64,000 nt of DNA from Micrococcales bacterium. GTDB lineage: Bacteria > Actinomycetota > Actinomycetes > Actinomycetales > Dermatophilaceae. Below, in pieces: positions 1 through 8,271 of the stretch; position 1 is the first letter of the stretch; each line of letters opens with the position of its first letter. The stretch spans positions 1 to 64,000 of the forward strand of contig JAJTBD010000020.1 in the NCBI GenBank assembly GCA_021287075.1, given 5' to 3'. Both the position numbers and the translations under genes were made by a program. A model generated the notes under the pieces. That model worked only from the letters and a program-made list of their open reading frames with translations. It did not search any database and was not told the origin of the DNA.

Positions 1-327
1 GGGTGCGGCGCGCAGGGGCGCTTTGGCCCACTTGGGCGAAAACGCCCCCACCCTCGACGCGTCGGTCAGGCGAGGGCGGCGAGCACCGCCGCGTCCGCCC
101 GCGGCATACCCCCAGGGTGCGGCGCGCAGGGGCACTTTGGCCCACTTGGGCGAAAACGCCCCACCCTCGACGCGTCGGTCAGGCGAGCGCGGCGAGCACC
201 ACGTCGGCGGCGGCATACCCCCGGTGTGCGGTGCGCAGGGGCGCTTTGGCCCACTTGGGCGAAAACGCCCCACCCTCGACGCGTCGGTCAGACGAGCGCG
301 GCGAGCACCACGTCGGCGGCGGCATAG
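1..327. repeat. Tandem repeat made from the 3' end of meaB
   Basis: A unit of 110-112 bp is repeated: a partial copy at 1-58, then 59-170 and 171-280, with the parental start at 281-327 inside meaB. Each unit carries the last dozen codons of meaB on the minus strand (ending ADVVLAAL plus a stop) followed by about 75 bp of downstream DNA that contains the palindromic core GGCCCACTTGGGC. The copies lack a start codon and the rest of the gene, so they are not coding. The array may extend beyond the left edge of the window. Confidence 0.9.
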
Positions 328-1250
328 GGGTCGGACTGGCCGTCGACGACCTTGGCGGCGAGATCCTCGACGCCGTGGCCGGAGCGCAGGTCGCCCATGC
401 GCTCGCGCAGCGCCTTGATGGCGATCGACTCGATCTCGTCGCCCGCGCGGCGGATGCGCCGCTCGCGCAGGGTGCCATTGCCCGACATCCACTCGACGTG
501 CTTGTCGATGGCCTCCATGACCTCGTCGACGCCGGACTTCTGGGCCGCGATGGTCTTGAGGACCGGCGGGCGCCACAGGCCGGGCTCGGTGCGGTCGCCG
601 AGGGTGATCATGTGGCGGATGTCGCGGACGGTCGCGTCGGCGCCGTCGCGGTCGGCCTTGTTGACGACAAAGATGTCGCCGATCTCGAGGATGCCGGCCT
701 TGGCGGCCTGGATGCCGTCGCCCATGCCGGGGGCGAGCAGCACGATCGTGGTGTCGGCCAGGCCCGCGATCTCGACCTCGGACTGGCCCACACCGACGGT
801 CTCGACGAGCACGACATCACAGCCGGCGGCGTCGAGGACGCGGATCGCCTGCGGCGTGGTCCATGACAGTCCGCCGAGGTGGCCGCGCGAGGCCATCGAG
901 CGGATATAGACCTGGGGGTCGAGGGCGTAGTCGCTCATCCGGACCCGGTCGCCGAGCAGCGCGCCGCCGGAGAAGGGCGAGGAGGGGTCGACGGCGAGGA
1001 TGCCGACGCGCTTGCCGCGCTCGCGGAGGGCGCCGACCAGCGCGTTGGTGGAGGTGGACTTGCCGACGCCGGGCGAGCCGGTCAGGCCGATGACGTGCGC
1101 GCGCCCGGTGTGGGGGGCGAGCGCGGCCATCACCTCGCGCAGCGCCGGGTGGCCGTCCTCGACGAGAGAGATCAGGCGTGCGACGGCACGCGCAGACCCC
1201 TCCCTGGCCGAGGCGACCAGGGAGGGGACGTCAACGCTGCGAGGTGCCAC
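288..1250 (-). CDS. meaB: Methylmalonyl-CoA mutase-associated GTPase MeaB (ArgK family)
   Basis: A 320-residue G3E-family P-loop GTPase that protects and reloads B12-dependent acyl-CoA mutases with adenosylcobalamin. The P-loop GSPGVGKS lies at residues 58-65, followed by the family signature VDPSSPFSGGALLGDR at about 88-103 and the base-recognition motif NKAD near 195. Length is normal. The start is a GTG that directly abuts the TGA of the upstream thl gene with no gap, so the two are probably translated together. In the window the likely client is the ethylmalonyl-CoA mutase at 14-16 kb; a methylmalonyl-CoA mutase, if present, lies elsewhere. The 3' end of this gene has been tandemly copied downstream. 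Family assignment is secure; the choice of client mutase is inference. Confidence 0.95.
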   Translation of the reverse strand: MAPRSVDVPSLVASAREGSARAVARLISLVEDGHPALREVMAALAPHTGRAHVIGLTGSPGVGKSTSTNALVGALRERGKRVGILAVDPSSPFSGGALLGDRVRMSDYALDPQVYIRSMASRGHLGGLSWTTPQAIRVLDAAGCDVVLVETVGVGQSEVEIAGLADTTIVLLAPGMGDGIQAAKAGILEIGDIFVVNKADRDGADATVRDIRHMITLGDRTEPGLWRPPVLKTIAAQKSGVDEVMEAIDKHVEWMSGNGTLRERRIRRAGDEIESIAIKALRERMGDLRSGHGVEDLAAKVVDGQSDPYAAADVVLAALV

Positions 1251-2456
1251 TCAGGCGCCACCACCCGGGACCTTGACGATGAGCGCGTCGCCCTGGCCAC
1301 CGCCGCCGCACAGGGCGGCCGCGCCGACGCCGCCGCCGCGGCGCTTGAGCTCGTGGGCCAGCGCCAGGGTGATGCGGGCGCCGGACATGCCGAGCGGGTG
1401 GCCCATGGCGATCGCGCCGCCGTTGGGGTTGACCTTGTCGGCGTCGAGGCCGAGCTGCTTGGCCGAGGCCAGGCCGACGGCGGCGAAGGCCTCGTTGATC
1501 TCGATGACGTCGAGGTCCTTGGGGTCGATGCCCTCCTTCTCGCACGCCTTGGCGATCGCGTTGGCGGGCTGGGCCTGGAGGGTGGAGTCGGGGCCGGCGA
1601 CGACGCCGTGGGCGCCGATCTCGGCGAGCCAGGTCAGGCCCAGCTCCTCGGCCTTGGCCTTGCTCATGACGACGACCGCGGCCGCACCGTCGGAGATCTG
1701 CGAGGCGGAGCCGGCCGTGATCGTGCCCTGCTTGTCGAAGGCGGGGCGCAGCTTGCCCAGCGACTCGGCCGTGGTGTCGGCCCGCACGCCCTCGTCGGTG
1801 TTGAAGACGATCGGGTCGCCCTTGCGCTGCGGGACCTCGACGGGGACGACCTCGTCGGCCATCTTGCCGTCGGCCCAGGCCTTGGCGGCGAGCTGGTGGG
1901 AGCGGGCGGCGAAGGCGTCCTGCTCCTCGCGGGAGAACTCGGCGTCGCCGGTGTTGGCCGACTCGGTCAGCGAGCCCATGGCCTGGTCGGTGAGGATGTC
2001 GTGCAGGCCGTCGAAGGCCATCGAGTCCTTCATTTTGACGTCGCCGTACTTGAAGCCGTCGCGGCTGCCGGTGAGCAGGTGCGGGGCGTTGGTCATCGAC
2101 TCCTGGCCGCCGGCGACGACGATGTCGAACTCACCGGCGCGGATCAGCTGGTCGGCCAGGGCGATGGCGTCGATGCCCGAGAGGCAGACCTTGTTGACGG
2201 TCAGGGCGGGGACGCTCATCGGGATGCCGGCCTTGACGGCGGCCTGGCGAGCGGGGATCTGGCCCTCGCCGGCGGTGAGCACCTGGCCCATGATGACGTA
2301 CTGGACGTCCTCGGGCTTCACGCCCGACTTCTCGAGGGCGCCCTTGATGGCGAAGCCGCCGAGGTCGGAGCCGGAGAAGCCCTTGAGGGAGCCGCTCATC
2401 CGGCCCATGGGGGTCCGGGCTCCGGCGACGATGACAGAGGTGGGGCGGTCGGACAT
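1251..2456 (-). CDS. Acetyl-CoA C-acetyltransferase (thiolase)
   Basis: A 401-residue biosynthetic/degradative thiolase that condenses two acetyl-CoA to acetoacetyl-CoA or runs in reverse. The nucleophilic Cys91 sits in [11 protein letters not shown], the His motif is [14 protein letters not shown] in the last sixth of the protein, and the second catalytic Cys is in [10 protein letters not shown] near the C terminus. The ATG at 2456 was chosen because GGAAGG lies about 11 bases upstream and the homologous N terminus begins [13 protein letters not shown]; the longer in-frame extension is not typical. It is the first gene of a thl-meaB pair. With ccrA and the 3-hydroxyacyl-CoA dehydrogenase nearby, entry into the ethylmalonyl-CoA pathway is the probable role, though beta-oxidation cannot be excluded. 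Confidence 0.95.
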   Translation of the reverse strand: MSDRPTSVIVAGARTPMGRMSGSLKGFSGSDLGGFAIKGALEKSGVKPEDVQYVIMGQVLTAGEGQIPARQAAVKAGIPMSVPALTVNKVCLSGIDAIALADQLIRAGEFDIVVAGGQESMTNAPHLLTGSRDGFKYGDVKMKDSMAFDGLHDILTDQAMGSLTESANTGDAEFSREEQDAFAARSHQLAAKAWADGKMADEVVPVEVPQRKGDPIVFNTDEGVRADTTAESLGKLRPAFDKQGTITAGSASQISDGAAAVVVMSKAKAEELGLTWLAEIGAHGVVAGPDSTLQAQPANAIAKACEKEGIDPKDLDVIEINEAFAAVGLASAKQLGLDADKVNPNGGAIAMGHPLGMSGARITLALAHELKRRGGGVGAAALCGGGGQGDALIVKVPGGGA

Positions 2457-2582
2457 GGTGAGCGGGCCTTCCGTTCGTGGGAGGTCAGATGGGGTCCCCG
2501 CCACCCTAGCGAGCGACCCTGCCCCCCGTCGCCGGTCGGGCGGGGTGTCCCACGCCACAGCGCAGCCCTTCGACGCAGGAGC

Positions 2583-2637
2583 GGGTATGCCGCGGGGCCG
2601 GCGAGGGTGTCCCCCTCACCGGCCCCGCGGCATACCC
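2583..2637. terminator. Inverted repeat between mce and thl
   Basis: Perfect 19-bp arms beginning GGGTATGCCGCGGGG enclose a GC-rich loop that can pair further. It lies downstream of mce and upstream of thl on the minus strand. No T-run follows, so a terminator role is inference; it is also a member of the GTATGCCG repeat family. Confidence 0.7.
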
Positions 2638-2664
2638 CTATCGCAAGTCGACTGGGGTGGAGGG

Positions 2665-3099
2665 TCAGTGACCGCCGTCCTTGGCGGGCTCGACGAGCTC
2701 GACCAGGACGCCGCCGGCGTCCTTGGGGTGGATGAAGTTGACGCGCGAGTTGGACGTGCCGCGCTTGGGCTCGGGGTAGAGCACCCGCAGGCCGCGCTCC
2801 TTCAGCGTCGCGCACACGGCGTCGATGTCCTCGACGCGGTAGGCCATCTGCTGGATGCCGGGGCCGCTGCGGTCGAGGAACTTGGCGATCGTCGACTGGT
2901 CGTTGAGGGGGGCGAGCAGCTGGATGCAGGAGCCGGAGTCGCCGACGCCCATCATGGCCTCGCGCACCCCCTGCTCCTCGTTGGTCTCCTCGTGCAGCAT
3001 CGTCATGCCGTACTTCTCCTCATAGAAGCGGATCGCCTCGTCGAGGTCGGGCACGGCGATGCCCACGTGGTCGATGTGGGTGAACAGGTCTGCGCTCAT
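2665..3099 (-). CDS. mce: Methylmalonyl-CoA/ethylmalonyl-CoA epimerase
   Basis: A 144-residue vicinal-oxygen-chelate protein that interconverts the C2 epimers of methylmalonyl-CoA or ethylmalonyl-CoA. Typical features are the opening IDHVGIAVPDLDEAIRFYEE with metal-ligand candidate His11, a second half-site with GIQQMAYRVEDID, and the C-terminal metal ligand Glu134 in GVLVELVEP. Length matches the family. It is divergent from ccrA and upstream of thl-meaB on the same strand, but a strong inverted repeat separates it from thl. In the ethylmalonyl-CoA pathway one epimerase serves both substrates, which fits the ccrA-mce-ecm set here. Confidence 0.93.
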   Translation of the reverse strand: MSADLFTHIDHVGIAVPDLDEAIRFYEEKYGMTMLHEETNEEQGVREAMMGVGDSGSCIQLLAPLNDQSTIAKFLDRSGPGIQQMAYRVEDIDAVCATLKERGLRVLYPEPKRGTSNSRVNFIHPKDAGGVLVELVEPAKDGGH

Positions 3100-3234
3100 G
3101 CCCCCAGCCTATTCCTGTCCCGGCGTCTGGAGCTGACGACGGTCTCCGGGCTGCTGGCCTGAGCCAGCACCGCCCGGACCTGCACGGGCGCGCGCGAGCC
3201 GGCCCCGCGGCATACCCGCAAGAGCCGGGGCGAC

Positions 3235-3272
3235 GGTATGAGCGAGGTCACCCGTGACCGCGATCTCATACC
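3235..3272. promoter_or_regulatory. Nested palindrome upstream of ccrA
   Basis: Outer arms GGTATGAG and CTCATACC enclose inner arms GGTCAC and GTGACC separated by CC. The site lies in the divergent gap between mce and ccrA, about 115 bases before the ccrA start. It may be an operator for an unidentified regulator or an RNA hairpin; only the symmetry is seen. Confidence 0.5.
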
Positions 3273-3386
3273 CTCCCGTAGCACCGGTACCGACAAGTAG
3301 TTTCACCCAGAAGGAGTGTCTGGCGTCCGGCCAGGCCAAGCCGAACCCCCACCAAGCCCCACCCACCAGCCGAGGAGACAGCAGCA

Positions 3387-4721
3387 ATGCAGCAGATCCG
3401 CGACGCCATCATGTCGGGCGACCGCAGCGAGGAGACCTTCGCCAACCTTCAGGTCCCCGAGACCTACCGCGCCGCCACTGTCCGCAAGGACGAGGTGGGC
3501 ATGTTCGAGGGCGTGAAGTCCAAGGACAAGGACCCCCGCAAGTCGATCCACATCGACGACGTGCCGATCCCCGAGCTCGCCCCCGGTGAGGCGCTGGTCG
3601 CGGTCATGGCCAGCTCGATCAACTACAACACCGTGTGGACCTCGATCTTCGAGCCGGTGCCGACCTTCGGCTTCCTCGAGCGCTACGGCCGCCTCTCCCC
3701 CGACGCCAAGCGCCACGACCTGCCCTATCACATCGTCGGCTCCGACCTGGCCGGCGTTGTCCTCAAGACCGGCCCCGGCGTGCAGCTGTGGAAGCCCGGC
3801 CAGGAGGTCGTCGCGCACTGCCTGTCCGTCGAGCTGGAGCACCACGACGGCCACGACGACACGATGATGGACCCCGAGCAGCGCATCTGGGGCTTCGAGA
3901 CCAACTTCGGCGGCCTCGCCGAGCTGGCCATCGTCAAGGCCAACCAGCTGATGCACAAGCCCGGTCACCTCACCTGGGAGGAGGCCGCCGCGCCCGGCCT
4001 GGTCAACTCGACCGCCTTCCGCCAGCTGGTCTCCAAGAACGGCGCCGCCATGAAGCTCGGCGACCGCGTCCTGATCTGGGGCGCCTCCGGCGGCCTCGGC
4101 TCCTATGCCACCCAGATGGCGCTGGCCGGTGGCGCCGAGCCGATCTGCGTCGTCTCCTCGCCGGAGAAGGCCGAGATCTGCCGTCAGCTCGGTGCCGAGC
4201 ACGTCATCGACCGCTCCGCCGAGGGCTACAAGTTCTGGAAGGACGAGTCCACCCAGGACCCCAAGGAGTGGAAGCGTCTCGGCGCCAAGATCCGTGAGCT
4301 GACCGGCGGCCACGACCCCGACATCGTCTTCGAGCACCCCGGCCGCGAGACCTTCGGCGCCTCGGTCTATGTCACCCGCAAGGGCGGCACGATCGTCACC
4401 TGCGCGTCCACCTCGGGCTACATGCACGAGTACGACAACCGCTACCTGTGGATGAACCTCAAGCGGATCGTCTCCAGCCACTTCGCCAACTACCGCGAGG
4501 CGTGGCAGGCCAACTCGCTCATCGACCGCGGCCTGATCCACCCGACCCTGTCCAAGACCTACAGCCTCGACGAGGTCGGCCAGGCCGCGCTCGATGTCCA
4601 CCACAACAAGCACCAGGGCAAGGTCGGCGTGCTGACCCTGGCCCCGGAGGCCGGCCTGGGCGTCACCAACCCCGAGAAGCGCGCGCAGTTCGAGAAGGAG
4701 ATCAACCGCTTCCGCGCCTGA
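3387..4721 (+). CDS. ccrA: Crotonyl-CoA carboxylase/reductase
   Basis: A 444-residue medium-chain dehydrogenase/reductase that uses NADPH and CO2 to convert crotonyl-CoA to (2S)-ethylmalonyl-CoA, the defining step of the ethylmalonyl-CoA pathway and a source of polyketide extender units. The GroES-like fold is followed by the long Ccr-specific stretch around HCLSVELEHHDGHDD, the WGFETNFGGLAEL segment, and the NADPH-binding loop WGASGGLGSYATQM at about 230-243. Length is typical for Ccr and much longer than ordinary quinone reductases. The ATG at 3387 is preceded by GAGGAGACAGCAGCA. The gene stands alone on the plus strand and ends in a strong inverted repeat. Confidence 0.96.
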   Translation: MQQIRDAIMSGDRSEETFANLQVPETYRAATVRKDEVGMFEGVKSKDKDPRKSIHIDDVPIPELAPGEALVAVMASSINYNTVWTSIFEPVPTFGFLERYGRLSPDAKRHDLPYHIVGSDLAGVVLKTGPGVQLWKPGQEVVAHCLSVELEHHDGHDDTMMDPEQRIWGFETNFGGLAELAIVKANQLMHKPGHLTWEEAAAPGLVNSTAFRQLVSKNGAAMKLGDRVLIWGASGGLGSYATQMALAGGAEPICVVSSPEKAEICRQLGAEHVIDRSAEGYKFWKDESTQDPKEWKRLGAKIRELTGGHDPDIVFEHPGRETFGASVYVTRKGGTIVTCASTSGYMHEYDNRYLWMNLKRIVSSHFANYREAWQANSLIDRGLIHPTLSKTYSLDEVGQAALDVHHNKHQGKVGVLTLAPEAGLGVTNPEKRAQFEKEINRFRA

Positions 4722-4739
4722 TCACCCCACCGGATCGCA

Positions 4740-4777
4740 GGTATGCCGCCGTGCCCGGCCGGGCACGGCGGCATACC
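4740..4777. terminator. Inverted repeat after ccrA
   Basis: Two perfect 19-bp arms, starting GGTATGCCGCC and ending GGCGGCATACC, abut with no spacer, 18 bases after the ccrA stop. It is a likely transcription end for ccrA and a member of the GTATGCCG family. Confidence 0.72.
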
Positions 4778-4872
4778 CCTGTCTGGGGCCGGGCCATCCG
4801 GCGCAAAAGACCTCCCCACGGGTGGGGCCGGTGATGCCTCCGCACCAACTCCCGCAGACGTAGAGTGAGCGC

Positions 4873-6144
4873 GTGCCCCGCATCGACCCGCGCGCCGTCG
4901 CGTCCACGCCGGCGGCCGCCGTCGGGCGGCTGCGGGCCTGGCGCCGCGCGCAGCGTGACGCCCTGCGGGAGAGCAACCGCATCAAGGCGGCCGAGTGGGA
5001 CGAGCAGCTCGAGCACGACCTGCTCAGCGACACCCTCGGCCCCACGGGGCCGGAGCGGGCCGGTGGCGCCACCGCCGCCGGCGCGGCCGGGCGCAGCGGG
5101 GCGCCGCTCAACCGGCACTCCCCCTTCTATCTCGGCTTCCTCGGCGGTCTGGGCGCGCTGCTGGCCTATTCGCTGTGGAATGCCGTGGGGCGGCTGGCCA
5201 CGACCCTGACGATCCTGGTCGTCGCGCTCTTCCTGACCCTCTCCCTCGACCCGATCGTCGAGGCCCTGCGCCGGCGCAAGGTGCGCCGCGGCGAGGCCGT
5301 CGCGATCGTCTTCCTCGGCTTCATCGGGATCATGGTCCTGCTCGGGCTGCTGGTAGTGCCGCCCGTGGTCGACCAGGGCTCACAGCTGATCGCGCACTCG
5401 CCCGACTATGTCAACAACATCCTCTCCCAGGACTGGGTCACCCGGCTCGACCGTGACTACCAGGTGCTGGAGAAGGCCCAGACCGAGTTCAACAACCGGA
5501 TCACCGACCCGGGGCTGCTCACCCAGCTCTTCGGCGGTGTGCTCGGCGCGGGCAAGATCGTGGTGAGCGGGGTCTTCCAGTTCCTGACGATCCTGGTGCT
5601 GACCCTCTATTTCCTCGCCTCGCTGCCCCAGCTGAAGCAGGCCTCCTACGCCGTGGTGCCGGCCTCGCGCCGCACCCGCGTGATGGCGCTGTCGGAGGAG
5701 ATCATGCGGCGGGTCGGCGCCTATGCCATCGGGCAGGTGGGCATCGCCACGATCAACGCGCTGTGCGCCTGGCTGATGATGTCGCTCATCGGCATCCCGT
5801 ATGCCGCGGTGCTGGCCGTCGTCGTCGGTTTCCTCGGCCTGGTCCCCATGGTCGGCGCCACCCTGGGCGCCCTGGTCGTGGCCGCCGTCGCCTTCGTGGA
5901 GTCGCCCCGGCTCGCCCTGATCGCGCTGGTCTACTTCACCGTCTACCAGCAGATCGAGAACTATCTGATCGCCCCGCGCGTGATGACCCGCACCGTCTCG
6001 GTCCCGGGCGCGGTGACGGTCGTCGCCGCGCTGGCCGGCGGCACCCTGCTGGGTGTGCTCGGCGCGCTGCTGGCGATCCCCACCGCCGCCGCGCTGCTGC
6101 TGATCTATGACGAGGTCATCATCCCGCGCCAGCGCCGGGCCTGA
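4873..6144 (+). CDS. AI-2E family transporter (PerM-like permease)
   Basis: A 423-residue polytopic membrane protein of the AI-2E transporter (formerly UPF0118) family. An N-terminal cytoplasmic region of about 85 charged and Ala/Gly-rich residues precedes hydrophobic segments starting near 90 (FYLGFLGGLGALLAYSLW). The central soluble stretch around HSPDYVNNILSQDWVTRLD and the closing helices with GFLGLVPMVGATLGA and YQQIENYLIAPRVM are the family hallmarks. The GTG at 4873 is the first plausible start; its Shine-Dalgarno is weak. The next gene begins one base after its stop, so the two are probably co-translated. The substrate of this family in actinobacteria is not established. Confidence 0.88.
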   Translation: MPRIDPRAVASTPAAAVGRLRAWRRAQRDALRESNRIKAAEWDEQLEHDLLSDTLGPTGPERAGGATAAGAAGRSGAPLNRHSPFYLGFLGGLGALLAYSLWNAVGRLATTLTILVVALFLTLSLDPIVEALRRRKVRRGEAVAIVFLGFIGIMVLLGLLVVPPVVDQGSQLIAHSPDYVNNILSQDWVTRLDRDYQVLEKAQTEFNNRITDPGLLTQLFGGVLGAGKIVVSGVFQFLTILVLTLYFLASLPQLKQASYAVVPASRRTRVMALSEEIMRRVGAYAIGQVGIATINALCAWLMMSLIGIPYAAVLAVVVGFLGLVPMVGATLGALVVAAVAFVESPRLALIALVYFTVYQQIENYLIAPRVMTRTVSVPGAVTVVAALAGGTLLGVLGALLAIPTAAALLLIYDEVIIPRQRRA

Positions 6145-6145
6145 C

Positions 6146-6415
6146 ATGCCACGCGCCAACCGCCGCCGACGCGACGAGGTGCCCCTGGCCCTCGGCCGGC
6201 TGCGCGGCGGCGGGGAGCGCCGGGAGACCCACCGCGGCCGGTCCTGGTTCGTCCGGCCGCTGTCGGGCGCCACCTCCGAGCGGGCCTACCTGTGCCCGGG
6301 CTGCCAGCACGACATCGCCCCGCTGACCGCGCATGTCGTCGTCTGGCCCGCCGACGGGATGGGCGGCGTGGACGACCGGCGGCACTGGCACACCCGCTGC
6401 TGGGGCCGCTACTGA
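6146..6415 (+). CDS. Small zinc-ribbon-like conserved actinobacterial protein
   Basis: An 89-residue basic protein with one CPGC knuckle (about residue 50), then TAHVVVWP, GGVDDRRHWHTRCW and a C-terminal Trp-Gly-Arg. The CxxC plus His-X3-Cys spacing suggests a single metal site. Homologues in actinobacteria are often labelled ATP/GTP-binding protein without evidence; no nucleotide-binding motif is visible here. The ATG at 6146 follows the TGA of the permease by one base. Function is unknown. Confidence 0.8.
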   Translation: MPRANRRRRDEVPLALGRLRGGGERRETHRGRSWFVRPLSGATSERAYLCPGCQHDIAPLTAHVVVWPADGMGGVDDRRHWHTRCWGRY

Positions 6416-6421
6416 CGCCGC

Positions 6422-6973
6422 TCAGGCCTCGCCGACCCAGCCGCCTGCGACCGGCGAGCCCATCCGGTCGCGCATGGAGTTCAGGGCGCGGTGGACGTTG
6501 ACCCGCACCGCGCTCTCCGAACACCCGAGCGCCTCGGCGATCGACCGGTCGGGCAGGTCCTCATAGAAGCGCAGCACCAGCACGGCCCGCTGCCGCGGCG
6601 GCAGCAGCGCCAGCCAGCGCACCATCGCCTCGTGGTCGACCACCCCGTCCGAGGCCGACGGCGAGGACAGGGCCGCGCGCCCCGAGAGGAAGGCGATCGC
6701 CTCGTCAGAGACCGGCCGCTCCCCCGAGCGCTTCCGGCGCTTGCCGCCGAGGAACTCGTTGACCATCACCTGGCGCGCATACGCCTCCGGCGAGGCCGCG
6801 GCCTGCACCTGACGCCACTTGACCATCACCTTGACCAGGGTGTCCTGCACGAGGTCCTCGGCATCCTGACGGTGCATCGTCAGCGAGAGGGCAGTCCCCA
6901 TCAGCCGCGGCATCATCTCCTCCGCGAACTCGCACGCCTCCCTGGGCGGTGACCCCCAGGGGCGCCCGCTCAT
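6422..6973 (-). CDS. SigE-family ECF RNA polymerase sigma factor
   Basis: A 183-residue extracytoplasmic-function sigma factor. Region 2 spans about 15-85 (MGTALSLTMHRQDAEDLVQDTLVKVMVKW) and region 4 about 118-170 (LALLPPRQRAVLVLRFYEDLPDRSIAEALGCSESAVRVNVHRALNSMR), joined by a short linker. It matches the SigE subfamily common in actinobacteria. The ATG overlaps the TGA of the preceding membrane protein gene, so translation is probably coupled. The usual order is sigma first and regulator second; here it is reversed, which makes the membrane protein a candidate partner rather than a proven anti-sigma factor. Confidence 0.92.
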   Translation of the reverse strand: MSGRPWGSPPREACEFAEEMMPRLMGTALSLTMHRQDAEDLVQDTLVKVMVKWRQVQAAASPEAYARQVMVNEFLGGKRRKRSGERPVSDEAIAFLSGRAALSSPSASDGVVDHEAMVRWLALLPPRQRAVLVLRFYEDLPDRSIAEALGCSESAVRVNVHRALNSMRDRMGSPVAGGWVGEA

Positions 6974-8106
6974 GCCTGGCCCTTGGCGAGCCCGGCCCCG
7001 ACCACGTTGGCCAGGGTGCGCTGCACCGCCGCCGTCGCCTCGTCGGCCGGGTTGTCATAGACGGTGTATATGTAGCCGCCGACGATCACGCGGCCAGAGC
7101 GCTCGAGGACGGCCACCTCGGGCAGCTCGCCCGAGCGGTTGAGATAGGACCACGTCGAGTTGCCGGTCCCGGTGGCGCTCGGCAGCCACGCAGACGGCGG
7201 CTGGCTCCACAGGCACTCGCCGCTGTTGTCCAGCGTCTGCTGCATCGCCGTGATGGCCGCCTCCTCGCTCGCGAAGCGGGTGACGGTCAGCTGGAGCTCG
7301 GCGGCGCGGCGCACCCCGTCGGGCGCCGAGTCCGGGCTCACCGCCTGATACTGCGTGGCGCTGGTGGGCTGCGGCCGGCTCGCGCTCTCACGGCCGAGGT
7401 TGCAGCTCTGGGCGCCGGCCACGATGGGCGAGCGCGGCACCTCGATCGTCGAGTAGGGCGCCAGCTGCCAGGGCAGCTGGGCGGCGACGGGGAAGACCGA
7501 CGCCGGGATCGGCGCGATGTCGTTGGCCGGGCTGGTGGGCGGCGGGCTCGATGGCGGCTCGCTCGACGGCGACGTGCTCTGCGGGGCTGCGCCCGCCGGG
7601 GGCGCGCTGGACGCGCCGGTCGGGTCGACAGCGGTGGGCTGGCCGGTGGTCGCGGCGCTGGTCGGCTCCGAGGTCGGCGCACTCGTGCCGGAGGTGGCCT
7701 CCGTCGGGGGCGTGGTCGAGGAGAGCGTGGTGGTCGAGCTGCTCCGGGCGATCGAGGGCGTGCCCGTCCCGGACATGGAGGCCGAGGTGGTGGCCGTGGG
7801 CGGCGTCGAGCTGGTCGTCAGGGAGGAGGCGGACACACTGGTCGAGGGACCCGTGGCCGGCGGCACGGGGGCGGTGTCGAGCACCCCCGGGCCGATCGCG
7901 ACGGCAGCCGCGATCAGCCCGACGGCACCGAGGCCTCCGACCGCACCGCCCACTGTCCGCCTGCGGCGGACGCTGGTGGCGCGGCGCACGGCGGCGTCGA
8001 GGAGGTCGCGGTCGGTGCTCACCGGACCGCACCGAAGGCCGGCAAAGAACTCCTGTGCCTGCTGGGCGCGGGCATCATCGGCCCATTCATCATCGGGTCG
8101 TGACAT
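6970..8106 (-). CDS. Single-pass membrane protein with mucin-like Ser/Thr/Pro linker, candidate sigma-factor partner
   Basis: A 378-residue protein with a cytoplasmic N terminus (about 1-50, rich in Arg near the membrane), one transmembrane helix at about 52-72 (VGGAVGGLGAVGLIAAAVAIG), a low-complexity Ser/Thr/Pro stretch at about 80-190, and a C-terminal extracellular domain of about 185 residues with two Cys (SCNLGRES and GECLWSQ). A very good AAGGAGGTGA site precedes the ATG at 8106. It shares an ATGA overlap with the sigma factor gene. The topology resembles actinobacterial membrane anti-sigma factors, but no zinc-binding anti-sigma motif (HxxxCxxC) is visible, so the role is inferred from context only. 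Confidence 0.8.
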   Translation of the reverse strand: MSRPDDEWADDARAQQAQEFFAGLRCGPVSTDRDLLDAAVRRATSVRRRRTVGGAVGGLGAVGLIAAAVAIGPGVLDTAPVPPATGPSTSVSASSLTTSSTPPTATTSASMSGTGTPSIARSSSTTTLSSTTPPTEATSGTSAPTSEPTSAATTGQPTAVDPTGASSAPPAGAAPQSTSPSSEPPSSPPPTSPANDIAPIPASVFPVAAQLPWQLAPYSTIEVPRSPIVAGAQSCNLGRESASRPQPTSATQYQAVSPDSAPDGVRRAAELQLTVTRFASEEAAITAMQQTLDNSGECLWSQPPSAWLPSATGTGNSTWSYLNRSGELPEVAVLERSGRVIVGGYIYTVYDNPADEATAAVQRTLANVVGAGLAKGQA

Positions 8107-8211
8107 CGGACGTCACCTCCTTGTCCTCTAGATGCCGCGAGGGCAGGCCGAGGTTACCTCCCCCGCCCCGGTGCTCTGCGGCGGCGCCCACCCAGGCGCC
8201 GCGAGCGCACG

Positions 8212-8253
8212 ACGCCGCTGCGCGGCATACCGGGGTATGCCGCGCAGCGGCGT
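8212..8253. terminator. Inverted repeat after the hydroxyacyl-CoA dehydrogenase gene
   Basis: Two perfect 20-bp arms with a 2-base centre contain CGCGGCATACC then GGTATGCCGCG, i.e. the family motif in the reverse order to most other sites. It lies 18 bases beyond the stop of the minus-strand dehydrogenase and upstream of the next gene. Confidence 0.72.
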
Positions 8254-8271
8254 GATCGTGGCCCGAGAGGG

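Noticed and set aside
1..300. Direct repeats resembling a CRISPR array
   Set aside because: The unit is over 100 bp, is a copy of the meaB 3' end and there are no unique spacers.
288..2456. A ketothiolase operon belonging to polyhydroxybutyrate synthesis
   Set aside because: No phaC, phaB or phasin gene lies in the window, and ccrA, mce and ecm favour the ethylmalonyl-CoA pathway.
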